A stretch of DNA of 64,000 nucleotides from Fulvivirga maritima. Its GTDB lineage: Bacteria; Bacteroidota; Bacteroidia; Cytophagales; Cyclobacteriaceae. The stretch is from positions 4,087,001 through 4,151,000 of the forward strand of contig NZ_CP089980.1 in NCBI RefSeq assembly GCF_021389955.1, written 5' to 3'. The notes under the pieces were generated by a model. That model made no database searches and had not been told where the DNA came from. It saw only the letters and a list, made by a program, of their open reading frames with translations. Shown one piece after another: positions 17,835 to 26,953 of this stretch (positions are counted from its first letter, which is position 1; the number at the start of each line of letters is the position of its first letter). Made by a program: the position numbers and the translations under genes.

Positions 17835-18797
17835 TTAAGCTAGTTGAGAGTAGTTAGATGCTTCGTCTAACTGCTTCATATCATCATCACTAAGGCTGAG
17901 CTGACCTGCTTCTATGAAGGCTTGCAAATGCTTGCTTTTGGTAGCACTGGCTATAGGAGCAGTTACTGTAGGTTTATTAAGTAACCATGCTAATGATACT
18001 CCTGCCTGTGAAGCATTGTGCTTAGCGGCAACATCATCAAGAGCTTCTAAAATGCTGCTACCTCTTTCGTTAAGGTATTTCTCTGCAAACATGGCTCTGG
18101 CTTTGCCTTCAAAGTCAGCCTTTGTTCTGTATTTACCACTCAAGAAGCCGCTGGCCAAAGAGAAATAAGTGATTACACCCAATCCTTCTTCTTTACAGAT
18201 ATTAGCCACTCCGGTCTCAAATCCTTCACGGTCGTAAAGGTTGTATTCCGGTTGAAATACTTCATATCTGGGAAGTCCATTGTTTTTGCTTGCTTCTAAA
18301 GAGGCGGTTAACCTTTCTGGTGATAGGTTAGAGGCTCCAATATACCTTACTTTTCCTGCTTTTATTAGTTTTTCATAAGCACCGAGAGTTTCTTCTACCG
18401 GAGTTTTATCATCATCCCAGTGGGTAAGGTAAAGGTCTATATGGTCTACCTGCAATCTTTTTAAAGAGGCATCAGCTGCTTTTAAGATGTAAGCTTCTGT
18501 TAAGTCTTTGTGACCTTGTCCCATATCAGCACCTACCTTGGTAATGATATTAACCTGGTCTCTGTTACCTCTGGCTTTAAGCCAATTACCTATAATGGTT
18601 TCTGATTCTCCGCCATTATTGCCATCAGCCCAGCGAGAGTATACATCAGCAGTGTCTATGGTGTTAAAACCGGAGTTGATGATCTCATCCATCATTTCGA
18701 ACGATTCTTTTTCATTCAGCGTCCAGCCAAACACGTTTCCTCCAAACACTACAGGTGCTGTATATAAATCAGTATTTCCTAATCTTCTTTTCTCCAT
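17835..18797 (-). CDS. Aldo/keto reductase
   Basis: A 320-residue NAD(P)H-dependent oxidoreductase with the (beta/alpha)8 fold. Family motifs are NTIDTADVYSRW (catalytic Asp/Tyr), NIITKVG (Lys), DLYLTHWDD (His), and YIGASNLSPERL. The overall layout is nearest to the AKR11/12 general-stress and YajO-like groups. It reduces aldehydes or ketones; the natural substrate is unknown. It is flanked at 1 and 4 bases by the hydrolase and MFS genes, so it belongs to the AraC-neighboured operon. Confidence 0.92.
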   Translation of the reverse strand: MEKRRLGNTDLYTAPVVFGGNVFGWTLNEKESFEMMDEIINSGFNTIDTADVYSRWADGNNGGESETIIGNWLKARGNRDQVNIITKVGADMGQGHKDLTEAYILKAADASLKRLQVDHIDLYLTHWDDDKTPVEETLGAYEKLIKAGKVRYIGASNLSPERLTASLEASKNNGLPRYEVFQPEYNLYDREGFETGVANICKEEGLGVITYFSLASGFLSGKYRTKADFEGKARAMFAEKYLNERGSSILEALDDVAAKHNASQAGVSLAWLLNKPTVTAPIASATKSKHLQAFIEAGQLSLSDDDMKQLDEASNYSQLA

Positions 18798-18801
18798 AAT
18801 T

Positions 18802-19980
18802 TTAATTATTTATAGTTACTACGTTCATTTTTCTTTTGTTTTTCCTCACGTTAGCCAACACAGAAGCTATGCCTATCCCTATAAAAGCCATGGTGGCACC
18901 TACCAGTTGTGCAGAGGTAATGCCATAGCCCATAGCAATTGGTAGCCCTGCGAAGTAGGCTCCCGAAGCATTACCCATATTAAAGGCACTTTGGTTTAAT
19001 GATGATCCTAACATTTCTGATCCTTCAGAGGCTTTGATCATTACCATTTGGATAGGTGTAGACAGCGTAAAAGCTATAACTCCTATAATAAAAGTGGTTA
19101 CCATCACCATGATTTCATTCTGGGCTAAGTAGGTGTTGCTAATTAAACAGATTACCATGGCCACTAGTGCAATGAAAACAGCCCGCAACGGGGAGAATGT
19201 TTCAGCTAATTTGGCCCCTATAAAATTGCCTACTACCATACCTAGTCCGGCTAAAATCATCCCGTAGCTCACCATGCTTTCGGGGTGACCCGCCACATCG
19301 GTAATGAGGGGAGCTATGTAGCTATACCATGCGAAAAAACCTCCTGTACCAATGGTGGTAAGGAAAAAGCCTAGCCATAACTCCTTGTTTTTTAGCACAG
19401 CAAAGTCGGCGGTAGCGCTTTTAGATGATGATTTTGGTAAAAAGGGCATCCAAAAATAAATGGAAACCAATGTGAGTATGCCAATTACACCTACTATGTA
19501 GAAGGTGATGTGCCATCCATAATTATGACCCAGATAAGTGCCTAAGGGTACACCTACCACATTAGCGATAGTAAGCCCGGTGAACATGGTAGCAATGGCT
19601 CTGGCCGCCTTGCCAGGTTTTGCCAGCCTTGAGGCTACCACAGCTCCCATACCAAAGAAGGCACCGTGAGGTAGTCCTGATAAAAACCTGAATGCTAATA
19701 AAGCTTCATAACTGGTAGATAGTGCAGATAATGTATTGAAAACAGTAAACCATGCCATTAATAATAAAAGCATAGTCTTGCCTGACCATCTGCCACCCAA
19801 AATAGTTAGGGTAGGGGCACCCACCACCACGCCTAAAGCATATGCTGATATAAAATGTCCTGCCGTCGGGATACTTATTTCCAGTGCTTCAGCTACATCA
19901 GGAAGTATACCCATAATCACAAACTCGGTCATGCCGATGCCAAACCCTCCAATGGCAAGTGCTAATAAAGCTTTGTTCAT
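18802..19980 (-). CDS. MFS transporter, AraJ-like DHA1 family
   Basis: A 392-residue permease with twelve helices. Opening motif LALAIGGFGIGMTEFVIMG and the segment FRFLSGLPHGAFFGMGAVVA are typical of the AraJ/PbuE/NepI-like sugar or purine efflux group of DHA1 transporters. It ends in a basic cytosolic tail. It is the third gene of the minus-strand series (DoxX, SDR, MFS, reductase, hydrolase, MFS, MFS). Export of a small organic compound is likely; substrate unknown. Confidence 0.88.
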   Translation of the reverse strand: MNKALLALAIGGFGIGMTEFVIMGILPDVAEALEISIPTAGHFISAYALGVVVGAPTLTILGGRWSGKTMLLLLMAWFTVFNTLSALSTSYEALLAFRFLSGLPHGAFFGMGAVVASRLAKPGKAARAIATMFTGLTIANVVGVPLGTYLGHNYGWHITFYIVGVIGILTLVSIYFWMPFLPKSSSKSATADFAVLKNKELWLGFFLTTIGTGGFFAWYSYIAPLITDVAGHPESMVSYGMILAGLGMVVGNFIGAKLAETFSPLRAVFIALVAMVICLISNTYLAQNEIMVMVTTFIIGVIAFTLSTPIQMVMIKASEGSEMLGSSLNQSAFNMGNASGAYFAGLPIAMGYGITSAQLVGATMAFIGIGIASVLANVRKNKRKMNVVTINN

Positions 19981-20009
19981 TCAGAATTGTCTATTTAGTT
20001 ATTATTTAT

Positions 20010-20804
20010 TTACACGATTGAATTGACCACGCCACCATCTACACGCAGAGCAGCTCCATTGGTAGCTGATGAAAGCGGACTGGCCACATAAGCCACCATG
20101 TTGGCTACTTCATCTACATCAGCAAAGCGCTGTGTTAGAGAGGTAGGCCTTCTTTCCTGGAAGAAGTCATGCAATACTTCATCTACAGATTTTCCTTCAT
20201 CCTCAGCTTGTTGTTCCATACCTTTTTTATTGGCTCGGCTCCAAGTAGGGCCAGGAAGCACTGAGTTAACCGTCACATTGCTTCCTTTAGTAAGGCGTGC
20301 CAGCCCACGAGAAATGGCTAGCTGAGCAGTTTTACTCATGCCATAATGAACCATCTCCGTAGGTATGTTCATAGCGGATTCACTGCTGATGAAAATAATG
20401 CGACCTTCGTTTTTATCCATCATTTTAGGAAAGTAATGACGAGCCAGTCGCACACCGCTCATTACATTAATTTCGAAGGTTTCATACCATTCTTCATCAG
20501 TGATATCAGCAAAATCTACCTGATTGAATATGCCTACATTGTTAATAAGTATATCTACATCAGGCACTGCTTTTAATAGTTTGTCTACATCTTTTTTCTT
20601 GGCAAAGTCAGCGGCTATGCCATTAATATTTTCACTGCCTGTTTCTTTTCTCAGCTTTTCCATAGCCTCTACCAAATCTTCCTGTTTGCGGCCATTTATG
20701 ATTACTGATGCACCTTCTTTAGCCAATACTTTAGCTATGCCGTAACCTATCCCAGCGGTTGAACCTGTTATTAAAGCGGTTTTATTATCGAGTTGTAAAT
20801 CCAT
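20010..20804 (-). CDS. Short-chain dehydrogenase/reductase (SDR)
   Basis: A 264-residue classical SDR. The NAD(P)-binding motif is TGSTAGIGYGIA, the structural motif is NNVGIF, and the catalytic Ser, Tyr and Lys occur in FISSESA and HYGMSKTA. The protein ends with GAALRVDGGVVNSIV, a normal SDR C-terminus. It oxidises or reduces an alcohol/ketone pair. It starts 1 base after the DoxX gene ends and is probably translated with it. Confidence 0.93.
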   Translation of the reverse strand: MDLQLDNKTALITGSTAGIGYGIAKVLAKEGASVIINGRKQEDLVEAMEKLRKETGSENINGIAADFAKKKDVDKLLKAVPDVDILINNVGIFNQVDFADITDEEWYETFEINVMSGVRLARHYFPKMMDKNEGRIIFISSESAMNIPTEMVHYGMSKTAQLAISRGLARLTKGSNVTVNSVLPGPTWSRANKKGMEQQAEDEGKSVDEVLHDFFQERRPTSLTQRFADVDEVANMVAYVASPLSSATNGAALRVDGGVVNSIV

Positions 20805-20805
20805 A

Positions 20806-21204
20806 TTATTTGTTATTTTTCATACCAATAGCATACCCATTACTATCTGCGAACAGATGTAAAATAGCTAGGTATAACCCATAAAATATCTGTATAGCTA
20901 CAGCCGACCAGTTTTCTTGCAGGCTGGAACCAAAGATGAGTTTACACACCAAAAACACTCCTACAGTAGAAGTGATCTTCATCTTAAGACCAGCGAGCAG
21001 CGCCATTCCCAACAGTAGTTCTATGATGGGAAGTACTGTAGCAAAAGAGAATACAAAGTCATGACCCAGCATAGTTTCTTCAAATGACTGGGCCATTCCG
21101 TCTGCAAAGCTATTTAACTTTGGAATTCTAACCATACCATGCCCGAAAAAACTAAAGCCAATCGGGAGGCGGGCCAGAGCGTATGCTGATTTTTGGGTTT
21201 GCAT
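20806..21204 (-). CDS. DoxX-family membrane protein
   Basis: A 132-residue protein with four membrane helices and the family's opening pattern LARLPIGFSFFGHGMVRIPK. DoxX proteins are small inner-membrane proteins linked in other bacteria to oxidative-stress and quinone-related redox systems. It is the first gene of the minus-strand series and faces the AraC-type regulator gene across a 134-base intergenic region, so that region should hold the operon's promoter. Confidence 0.85.
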   Translation of the reverse strand: MQTQKSAYALARLPIGFSFFGHGMVRIPKLNSFADGMAQSFEETMLGHDFVFSFATVLPIIELLLGMALLAGLKMKITSTVGVFLVCKLIFGSSLQENWSAVAIQIFYGLYLAILHLFADSNGYAIGMKNNK

Positions 21205-21338
21205 TGATATTTGTTTTATTAATTCTTTTAATGTTATAACGCTAAAGCTTGAATTCCGTTAAGGTATATATACATGTTATTTAGGTAAATATGCAGGGTT
21301 CTTTTGAGGGAGAGGTCAATTAGAAAATAATCAGTAGT

Positions 21339-22157
21339 ATGAAGCGATATACACAGTTTGAAGAGTTGGTAATGTCAGATTTTGAAGTGGATGAATGGCC
21401 TCATCCCAGGCACAATCATAACCATTTTGAGATAGTATATATTGCCAAAGGCTGTGGCAAGCATCATCTCAATGACATTGATTTTTGTTATAAGAAAGGG
21501 GATTTGTTTTTACTAGGACCTGATGACGAGCATGAATTTGAAATAAAGCAAAGTACCCGATTTATATACTTTAAATTTACGAAGCTTTATTTCAATAATT
21601 ATTACGAATTGCCCTTACCTGGAGAATGGAATAAGGATGTTGATCACCTACTCTATTACCCGGAAAGGAAAAAAGGTAGTTTACTAAAATTAAAAGAAGA
21701 TAAGCTATTAGTGCATCAGTTAATGGAGATTATGGTTTCTGAGTATAACAGTACTCGCTTGCTTAATCATAAAATTATACTTCAGATTTTCAGTGTTATA
21801 ATTCTGGTGCTTAAGCGAAATAGTAATGCCTGTAGTCATATCGCCGCTGATAAATCGGAGAAAACAGGTATGGCTCAAGAGCTGATTGAGTACATAGAAT
21901 TACATATTTATAACCCCGGAAAGCTCACTTTGAAAGCCATGGCGGCGCACTTTAATTACTCAACCAATTATATCGGTATGCTCTTTAAAGAAAAGGTGGG
22001 TAGCAGCCTGAGAGATTATGTTAATAACTTTAGGTTGCAACTCATTAGTCAAAGGCTGGAGCATGGAACGGTTGGTATGAAGCAGATCGCCGCTGAGTTT
22101 GGATTTGTAGATGAAAGCCACTTGTATAAGTTCATTAAAAAGAATAATTTGAGATAA
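21339..22157 (+). CDS. AraC-family transcriptional regulator
   Basis: A 272-residue regulator. The N-terminal cupin-like sensing domain has HNHNHFEIVYIAKGCGKHH and GDLFLLGPDDEHEF; the C-terminal 100 residues hold two helix-turn-helix motifs (LTLKAMAAHFNYSTNYIGMLF and MKQIAAEFGFVDESHLYKF). The end is slightly short compared with typical members, which continue for 10-15 residues after the second motif. Being divergent to the DoxX-SDR-MFS-reductase series it most likely controls that operon; the effector is unknown. Confidence 0.92.
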   Translation: MKRYTQFEELVMSDFEVDEWPHPRHNHNHFEIVYIAKGCGKHHLNDIDFCYKKGDLFLLGPDDEHEFEIKQSTRFIYFKFTKLYFNNYYELPLPGEWNKDVDHLLYYPERKKGSLLKLKEDKLLVHQLMEIMVSEYNSTRLLNHKIILQIFSVIILVLKRNSNACSHIAADKSEKTGMAQELIEYIELHIYNPGKLTLKAMAAHFNYSTNYIGMLFKEKVGSSLRDYVNNFRLQLISQRLEHGTVGMKQIAAEFGFVDESHLYKFIKKNNLR

Positions 22158-22170
22158 ACTCAATGGTTAT

Positions 22171-22443
22171 ATGGCCCAATTTTCAGCCCGGAGCAAAATA
22201 TTTTCTTCAATAGGTATTACCTTAATAATCTTAGTGTCTACCTATTATTGGGCTTTAAGCAGTGTAGGATGGGAAACCGTCCACTATTACTGTGTTTTTT
22301 TACATTGGCCGTTTTTCTATACCGGGTTTTATGAAGGTAAGAGAGAAATGATACTCACCTTACTTTTATGGTATGCCTTTTTGATGGCTGTTTTCACCAA
22401 CCTTTTTCTGTTACTTTTTAAAATGGCAGATAGTAAAAGCTAG
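22171..22443 (+). CDS. Small membrane protein, hypothetical
   Basis: A 90-residue protein with two to three hydrophobic segments (near residues 12-30, 37-50 and 58-82). It follows the regulator gene by 13 bases on the same strand, so it is probably co-transcribed. No family is recognised. Its position next to an AraC regulator is the only hint of a role. Confidence 0.55.
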   Translation: MAQFSARSKIFSSIGITLIILVSTYYWALSSVGWETVHYYCVFLHWPFFYTGFYEGKREMILTLLLWYAFLMAVFTNLFLLLFKMADSKS

Positions 22444-22485
22444 TATTATGGTGTGGGCGAAAATTACTCTTTAGCCACACCCAAA

Positions 22486-22510
22486 GGACATTAGAATAAA
22501 TCTAATGTCC
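22486..22510. terminator. Hairpin between convergent genes
   Basis: A perfect inverted repeat of 10-base arms (GGACATTAGA) with a 5-base loop lies between the convergent small membrane protein gene and the outer-membrane protein gene. A second hairpin (GTGTGG/CCACAC) just upstream at 22451-22480 may add to termination. Confidence 0.7.
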
Positions 22511-22522
22511 AGGGCATGACCT

Positions 22523-23263
22523 TTAATTCAGACCTATTCCGAAATTAAATGAGATCATATTTATCTTTTTGTTTGTTGTATTAGAGTTGGCAAACCTGAC
22601 ATCGTTATAGTAATATTTGTTAGTCTGCTCAATTGCAAATTGTTTCCAGCCCACAGAAGCCATAAGCAAAAAGGACTCTACTCTCCACTGCAGCCCGAAG
22701 CCAGCGCTTATTGTCGTTTTACCCTCTATCTCATCAGACGTATTTCCAGGTTTTTTCCAGGCTTTACTTTCTCCTAAAGAGGCATAAATAAATGGACTGT
22801 TAATATAGTTTCTTACCGCAGCTTTATAATAAAGACTCAATGTTGCGGCTTCAAAATCATCATAAGATTCATAACCGGCGCTGAGTCCTAACTGTACATA
22901 AGGCCTAAAGGCATATAGACCGATGGCATTTACTGCAAAAGCTGAGCTGTGATTATCTTCTCCTGTGTCTACTATGCCTGAGACTTGCAATTGAGGTAGA
23001 AACCCGGGCTTCTGCTGATAAAATTTTAAAGAATCCTTATACTCATGAAAAGCTCGCTTAGTAGCCACACTCATGTTAACATGCTCTATGGCACTCTTAG
23101 GTATTACAAGTTTGCTGTTTTCAATATCCAAATAAATATTGTCATCAATGGAGGTGATTCTGCCTTTCACTACCCCATTGTTTTTTAGAAATATCTTGTC
23201 TTTCTGTGCGTACAGTTGTAAGCAAAGTAGCAGAGAAAGAGAAAGTAAAGTGAGTTTCTTCAT
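22523..23263 (-). CDS. Hypothetical outer-membrane beta-barrel protein
   Basis: A 246-residue exported protein with a clear signal peptide (MKKLTLLSLSLLLCLQLYAQ). Residues 25-60 form a small beta domain (FLKNNGVVKGRITSIDDN) like those seen at the start of several Bacteroidota outer-membrane proteins. From about residue 90 on the sequence alternates polar and aromatic residues as in an 8-stranded barrel and ends in FNFGIGLN. Its ATG overlaps the end of the upstream LVIVD gene by one base, so the two are translated together. Confidence 0.65.
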   Translation of the reverse strand: MKKLTLLSLSLLLCLQLYAQKDKIFLKNNGVVKGRITSIDDNIYLDIENSKLVIPKSAIEHVNMSVATKRAFHEYKDSLKFYQQKPGFLPQLQVSGIVDTGEDNHSSAFAVNAIGLYAFRPYVQLGLSAGYESYDDFEAATLSLYYKAAVRNYINSPFIYASLGESKAWKKPGNTSDEIEGKTTISAGFGLQWRVESFLLMASVGWKQFAIEQTNKYYYNDVRFANSNTTNKKINMISFNFGIGLN

Positions 23264-24570
23264 TAATGAGACGATTTTATTTGAATATGGCTGAGAAGGG
23301 TGATGTTATCCATGTCAGAATAATCATATTGGAAGAGTCCGTCTTCACCTATCATCATGGCTATATTTTGGAAGGGAATAATGTCATAGGCTTGTATATC
23401 TTTGTAATGCTCCAGCATGTTATTATTAATGTCAGAAATGTCTTCGGCATTAAAGACTTTGAGGCCATCGCTACCATCGCATATAAAGAGGAGGTTGCCG
23501 TCTTTACCTAAGCCATGAGGGTTAGTCATTTCGTAAGTATGCAGCAGCTTAGGGTTAGTAAGGTCGCTAATATCAATCACCTCTAGTTGGTTAGTAAAAC
23601 CCTCGCACTCTGTACCTGATCTAAGGGTTACATAGGCATAATTATCATCTACTATTACGGGATCGCAGCTGGTTACATGGGCATATGTAGATAACAGCGT
23701 AGGAGACAGCGGATCTGTAGTCAGATCCATAATATGCATGCCACTGCGGGTTCCTATAAATAAATGGCCGTTTTTGGGGAATATGGTTTCTATATCCCAG
23801 CTGAGCTGAGTATGATTGTCATCAGAGGGGCTTTCTGGAGAGGCCAGGTTAAAGGTTATCAGCTCGCTACTGTTTAAAGTGTATAGGTAATTTCCTGCCA
23901 AGGCAAAGCGAGCCATAGATCCGCCCATGCCAGGGTTAGTAGGAGATACTGAATTTCTATTGTCTATAGATTCAAAGGTGCCAATGCCATCAGACAAGGT
24001 ATAGCCCCAATCATACAAAACAGGGTCTGAGTCCGATCCATTGCAGTCATGGGTAACTACAGTTCTTTCTTCGCTGATTTCCCAGCTAGTGACCAATGCG
24101 TCATCGGTGGCGTAGTAGCCATACGTATTATAGGTGTTAAATACATTTTCTTTTCTTCCCGCCTCATGAATATTATTAATGTCACTGATGTCAATAATTA
24201 CAAGATCTATATAACTATCAGTATATAGCATATTGCCTTTTACTGCCAGGTCATAAGAGCCGGGTACAGTTATAAAACCTTTGTTTACCGGGTTAGCAGG
24301 GTCATGATTATCTATAATATGAATACCTTTATTAGGCTCATTAATGAATAAATAAGAGTCTTTGAAGAATATTTTTCCTGTAATTTCTATTTCTTGAGGC
24401 TCCGAATATGCTACTTGAGACCTAAGTTCTGTCAGGCTGGTATACACAGGGCGGTAGTTGTATAAAGTTTGTTCATTTTCACATTTATCTTCACATGAAA
24501 CGAAGGATATGAAAACAAGTAGGATCAGACCGATGTTCAGTTTTGAGGAGGTAGTAGAGGACTTTTTCAT
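23263..24570 (-). CDS. LVIVD-repeat lipoprotein (beta-propeller)
   Basis: A 435-residue lipoprotein: the signal ends in FVSCEDKC (Cys near residue 26). Repeats of the form (I/L)-x-(V/I)-I-D-I-x-(D/N)-xx-N occur throughout (LVIIDISDINNIHEAG, LEVIDISDLTNPKLLH, LKVFNAEDISDINN), the LVIVD type that folds into a propeller. It is presumably surface- or periplasm-exposed. It forms a two-gene operon with the downstream barrel protein. Function of LVIVD proteins is not established; a binding role at the cell surface is inference. Confidence 0.82.
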   Translation of the reverse strand: MKKSSTTSSKLNIGLILLVFISFVSCEDKCENEQTLYNYRPVYTSLTELRSQVAYSEPQEIEITGKIFFKDSYLFINEPNKGIHIIDNHDPANPVNKGFITVPGSYDLAVKGNMLYTDSYIDLVIIDISDINNIHEAGRKENVFNTYNTYGYYATDDALVTSWEISEERTVVTHDCNGSDSDPVLYDWGYTLSDGIGTFESIDNRNSVSPTNPGMGGSMARFALAGNYLYTLNSSELITFNLASPESPSDDNHTQLSWDIETIFPKNGHLFIGTRSGMHIMDLTTDPLSPTLLSTYAHVTSCDPVIVDDNYAYVTLRSGTECEGFTNQLEVIDISDLTNPKLLHTYEMTNPHGLGKDGNLLFICDGSDGLKVFNAEDISDINNNMLEHYKDIQAYDIIPFQNIAMMIGEDGLFQYDYSDMDNITLLSHIQIKSSH

Positions 24571-24652
24571 GGTGTGATTGGTTTTATTTTATAGACACCG
24601 AATCTTTTTATAAGGTTGGAGGGTTGAGTATACTTCTTTCAAAAAATCTATT

Positions 24653-24680
24653 TTGAATAGCGTTTTAATAGTTAGTTTTG
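24653..24680 (+). promoter_or_regulatory. Bacteroidota-type promoter for the mscS gene
   Basis: A perfect match to the phylum's -7 consensus TAnnTTTG occurs as TAGTTTTG at 24673-24680, with a TTG at 24653-24655 close to the expected -33 position. The mscS ATG follows 32 bases downstream. Confidence 0.5.
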
Positions 24681-24712
24681 TGCCTCTATAATTAAAAAAA
24701 TTGAATTATAAA

Positions 24713-26488
24713 ATGTCGCTGATAAAGGCTTCTTTCTTTAAAATACAGTTCGTAGTGGTGCTTTTGGTATTTGTATCAATTAGCGCTTCGGCTCAAATTC
24801 TGGGGCAAACACAAGTTGAAGAGCCCGCTGAAGAAGAGGAGGTTCCTACTGACTCACTAGGCAGAAGGTCGCCGCAAGGAACCGTTAATGGTTTTATGGA
24901 TGCTATATCTGCCAGCAGGTATAAAAGAGCCATTGGTTATTTTGATTTAAATGGAGCTTATGATGCCAGTAATGAAGAGGCTGCTGAGTTGGTGAAAAGC
25001 CTGGTGTTTATGCTGGATCAGGGAGGCACCATATTCCCTAATGCCTGGATTAGTGATAAGGAGGAAGGAAACCTGGAAGATGGCTTTAAAAAGGATGTTG
25101 ATAGGGTAGGGTTTGTTTCTGTTAATAATAAGAACATCGACCTTTTGCTTCAGAAGAAAAAAGATACTGAAGGAAATTATATCTGGCTTTTTAGCTCAGA
25201 AACGTTGCTCAATATAGCTTCAGAAAAGGAGAATTTTAAGGAGCCAATTATAAATAAATTATTACCTAATTTTCTGTTAAAAAATAGAAGGTTCGGCTTC
25301 TCACTTGGTCAGTGGATAGCTATTCTGGGCATAGTGGTTTTAGTGTATTTCTGTGCCGTATACCTTTCAAAAGGCTTGGTGTTTTTTGTTAAAAAAGTAT
25401 GGAAAAAGGCTAGAGAGGAGTCTGTTGAAGGGATTATTGATGCTTTTAGTTTTCCATTGAGATTATATCTTGCCATAGTCTTATATCTTAAAGTGTCTCA
25501 ATATCTGGGTATATCAGTGGTGGTAAGGCAGCAATTCAGTTTTGTTACGGTAATAGTGTTTTGGGCCGCGCTGCTATTGCTTTTATGGAGAATCGCTGAT
25601 TTCGTAGCTGGCTTTATGGAGCGTAAAATGAGCCTTAAAGGCAATTTGGCCGCCGTTAGTGCTATCATATTTTTTAGAAGAGCATTTTACGTTTCTATTA
25701 TTATCATAGGCGTTATTATGGCTATCGGGGCCCTGGGCTTTGATATTACTAACTGGATAGCAGCCCTGGGTATTGGTGGTATTGCTATTGCCTTGGGTGC
25801 GCAGAAAACGGTGGAAAATTTTGTGGGTAGTGTTACGCTGGTACTAGACAGACCTATTAGAGTAGGAGACTTCTGTAAAGTAGCGGATACCACCGGCACC
25901 GTAGAGCAGATAGGCATGCGTTCTACCAAAATAAGAACATTAGACAGAACCATAGTAACCATACCTAATGGTGAGTTTTCTTCTTTAAAAATTGAAAATT
26001 ATACTCAAAGAGATATGTTTTGGTTTCACCCGGTGCTCTCTATGCGCTATGAAACCACCCCTGACCAGATGCGCTATCTGCTGGTAGAAATAAGGAAGCT
26101 CTTATATGCTCACCCTAAGGTAGATCCAGATCCTGCCAGAATACGTTTTACAGGTTTTGGTCCTGATTACCTGCCGCTGGAGATATTCGCTTATGTGAGA
26201 GCCATAGATTATAATGGGTTTTTAGAGGTGAAAGAAGACTTGCTGCTCCGTATTATGGATATAGTTGAAGAGAGTGGTACAGGTTTCGCCTTCCCATCAC
26301 AAACTATTTATATGGCTAAAGATGAAGGCGTTTCTACTGAAAAAGCAGAAGCCATTCACGCTAAGGTAAAGGAATGGAGAGAGAAAGAGCAGATGGAAAT
26401 ACCCAATTTTACCCCAGAAGCTATAGAAGCCCTTAAAAATACCATACCGTATCCACCAGAAGGATCTAGCCAGAATAATAAAGGGTAA
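24713..26488 (+). CDS. Mechanosensitive ion channel, MscS family, with extra N-terminal domain
   Basis: About 591 residues. After a signal peptide (to about residue 25, ending SASA-QI) comes a 150-residue periplasmic domain, then at least five membrane helices. The pore helix and following beta domain are unmistakable: GIGGIAIALGAQKTVENFVG, then DRPIRVGDFCKVADTTGTVE and RTIVTIPNGEF. The channel opens on membrane tension to release solutes in osmotic down-shock. I start at the ATG 24713; the TTG at 24701 is a less likely start. The gene is longer than E. coli MscS (286 residues) and resembles the YnaI/MscM-like expanded types. Confidence 0.92.
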   Translation: MSLIKASFFKIQFVVVLLVFVSISASAQILGQTQVEEPAEEEEVPTDSLGRRSPQGTVNGFMDAISASRYKRAIGYFDLNGAYDASNEEAAELVKSLVFMLDQGGTIFPNAWISDKEEGNLEDGFKKDVDRVGFVSVNNKNIDLLLQKKKDTEGNYIWLFSSETLLNIASEKENFKEPIINKLLPNFLLKNRRFGFSLGQWIAILGIVVLVYFCAVYLSKGLVFFVKKVWKKAREESVEGIIDAFSFPLRLYLAIVLYLKVSQYLGISVVVRQQFSFVTVIVFWAALLLLLWRIADFVAGFMERKMSLKGNLAAVSAIIFFRRAFYVSIIIIGVIMAIGALGFDITNWIAALGIGGIAIALGAQKTVENFVGSVTLVLDRPIRVGDFCKVADTTGTVEQIGMRSTKIRTLDRTIVTIPNGEFSSLKIENYTQRDMFWFHPVLSMRYETTPDQMRYLLVEIRKLLYAHPKVDPDPARIRFTGFGPDYLPLEIFAYVRAIDYNGFLEVKEDLLLRIMDIVEESGTGFAFPSQTIYMAKDEGVSTEKAEAIHAKVKEWREKEQMEIPNFTPEAIEALKNTIPYPPEGSSQNNKG

Positions 26489-26493
26489 ATGAA

Positions 26494-26518
26494 AGGAGTA
26501 GTACTTTATTCTACTCCT
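26494..26518 (+). terminator. Hairpin after mscS
   Basis: Arms AGGAGTAG and CTACTCCT flank a 9-base AT loop directly after the mscS stop. The T tract is weak, so efficiency is uncertain. Confidence 0.5.
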
Positions 26519-26591
26519 AACTGAACCTTTTCAAAAAAGAAATACTTACTTTTACGATCAGTAAAGTTCTTTACTTAATTTCATCAAACGG

Positions 26592-26757
26592 AGTAGGTTA
26601 CACTTAACGTGCATTAATAGGGAATCTGGTGCAAATCCAGAGCTGTCGCGCAACTGTAATTAACACTAAAGGCTTTTGCCCTTGTGGTCCACTGTTCTGC
26701 CTGATCAGAATGGGAAGGACGGCAAAAGCTGTTAAAAGTCAGGAGACCTGCCTTTTC
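26592..26757 (+). promoter_or_regulatory. Cobalamin (B12) riboswitch controlling metE
   Basis: The conserved blocks of the adenosylcobalamin aptamer appear in order: GGTTACACTTAA, TAATAGGGAATC, TGGTGCAAATCCAGAGCTG, TCGCGCAACTGTAA (the B12 box region), and GTCAGGAGACCTGCC closing the core. It lies about 200 bases upstream of metE on the same strand. With B12 present it should repress the B12-independent methionine synthase, so the cell most likely also has a B12-dependent MetH outside this window. The 200 bases after the aptamer probably hold the expression platform; I could not resolve it. Confidence 0.93.
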
Positions 26758-26953
26758 CGCTATGACTTTGCTTTCGCGATATGAAGCTCATTGTCAGGTC
26801 TGATGCTTGCTTGTAAAATCACAGGATAGGTGTATGCTGTTGGTATTGGGAGTGGTGCATCTTCACCTTATTTTTCTTCTTATTATCGTCGGGCAAAGCC
26901 GAAATTTTGCAATGGACTTTTAGAATACTATTTAAACACTAAAAGTTAAAAAA

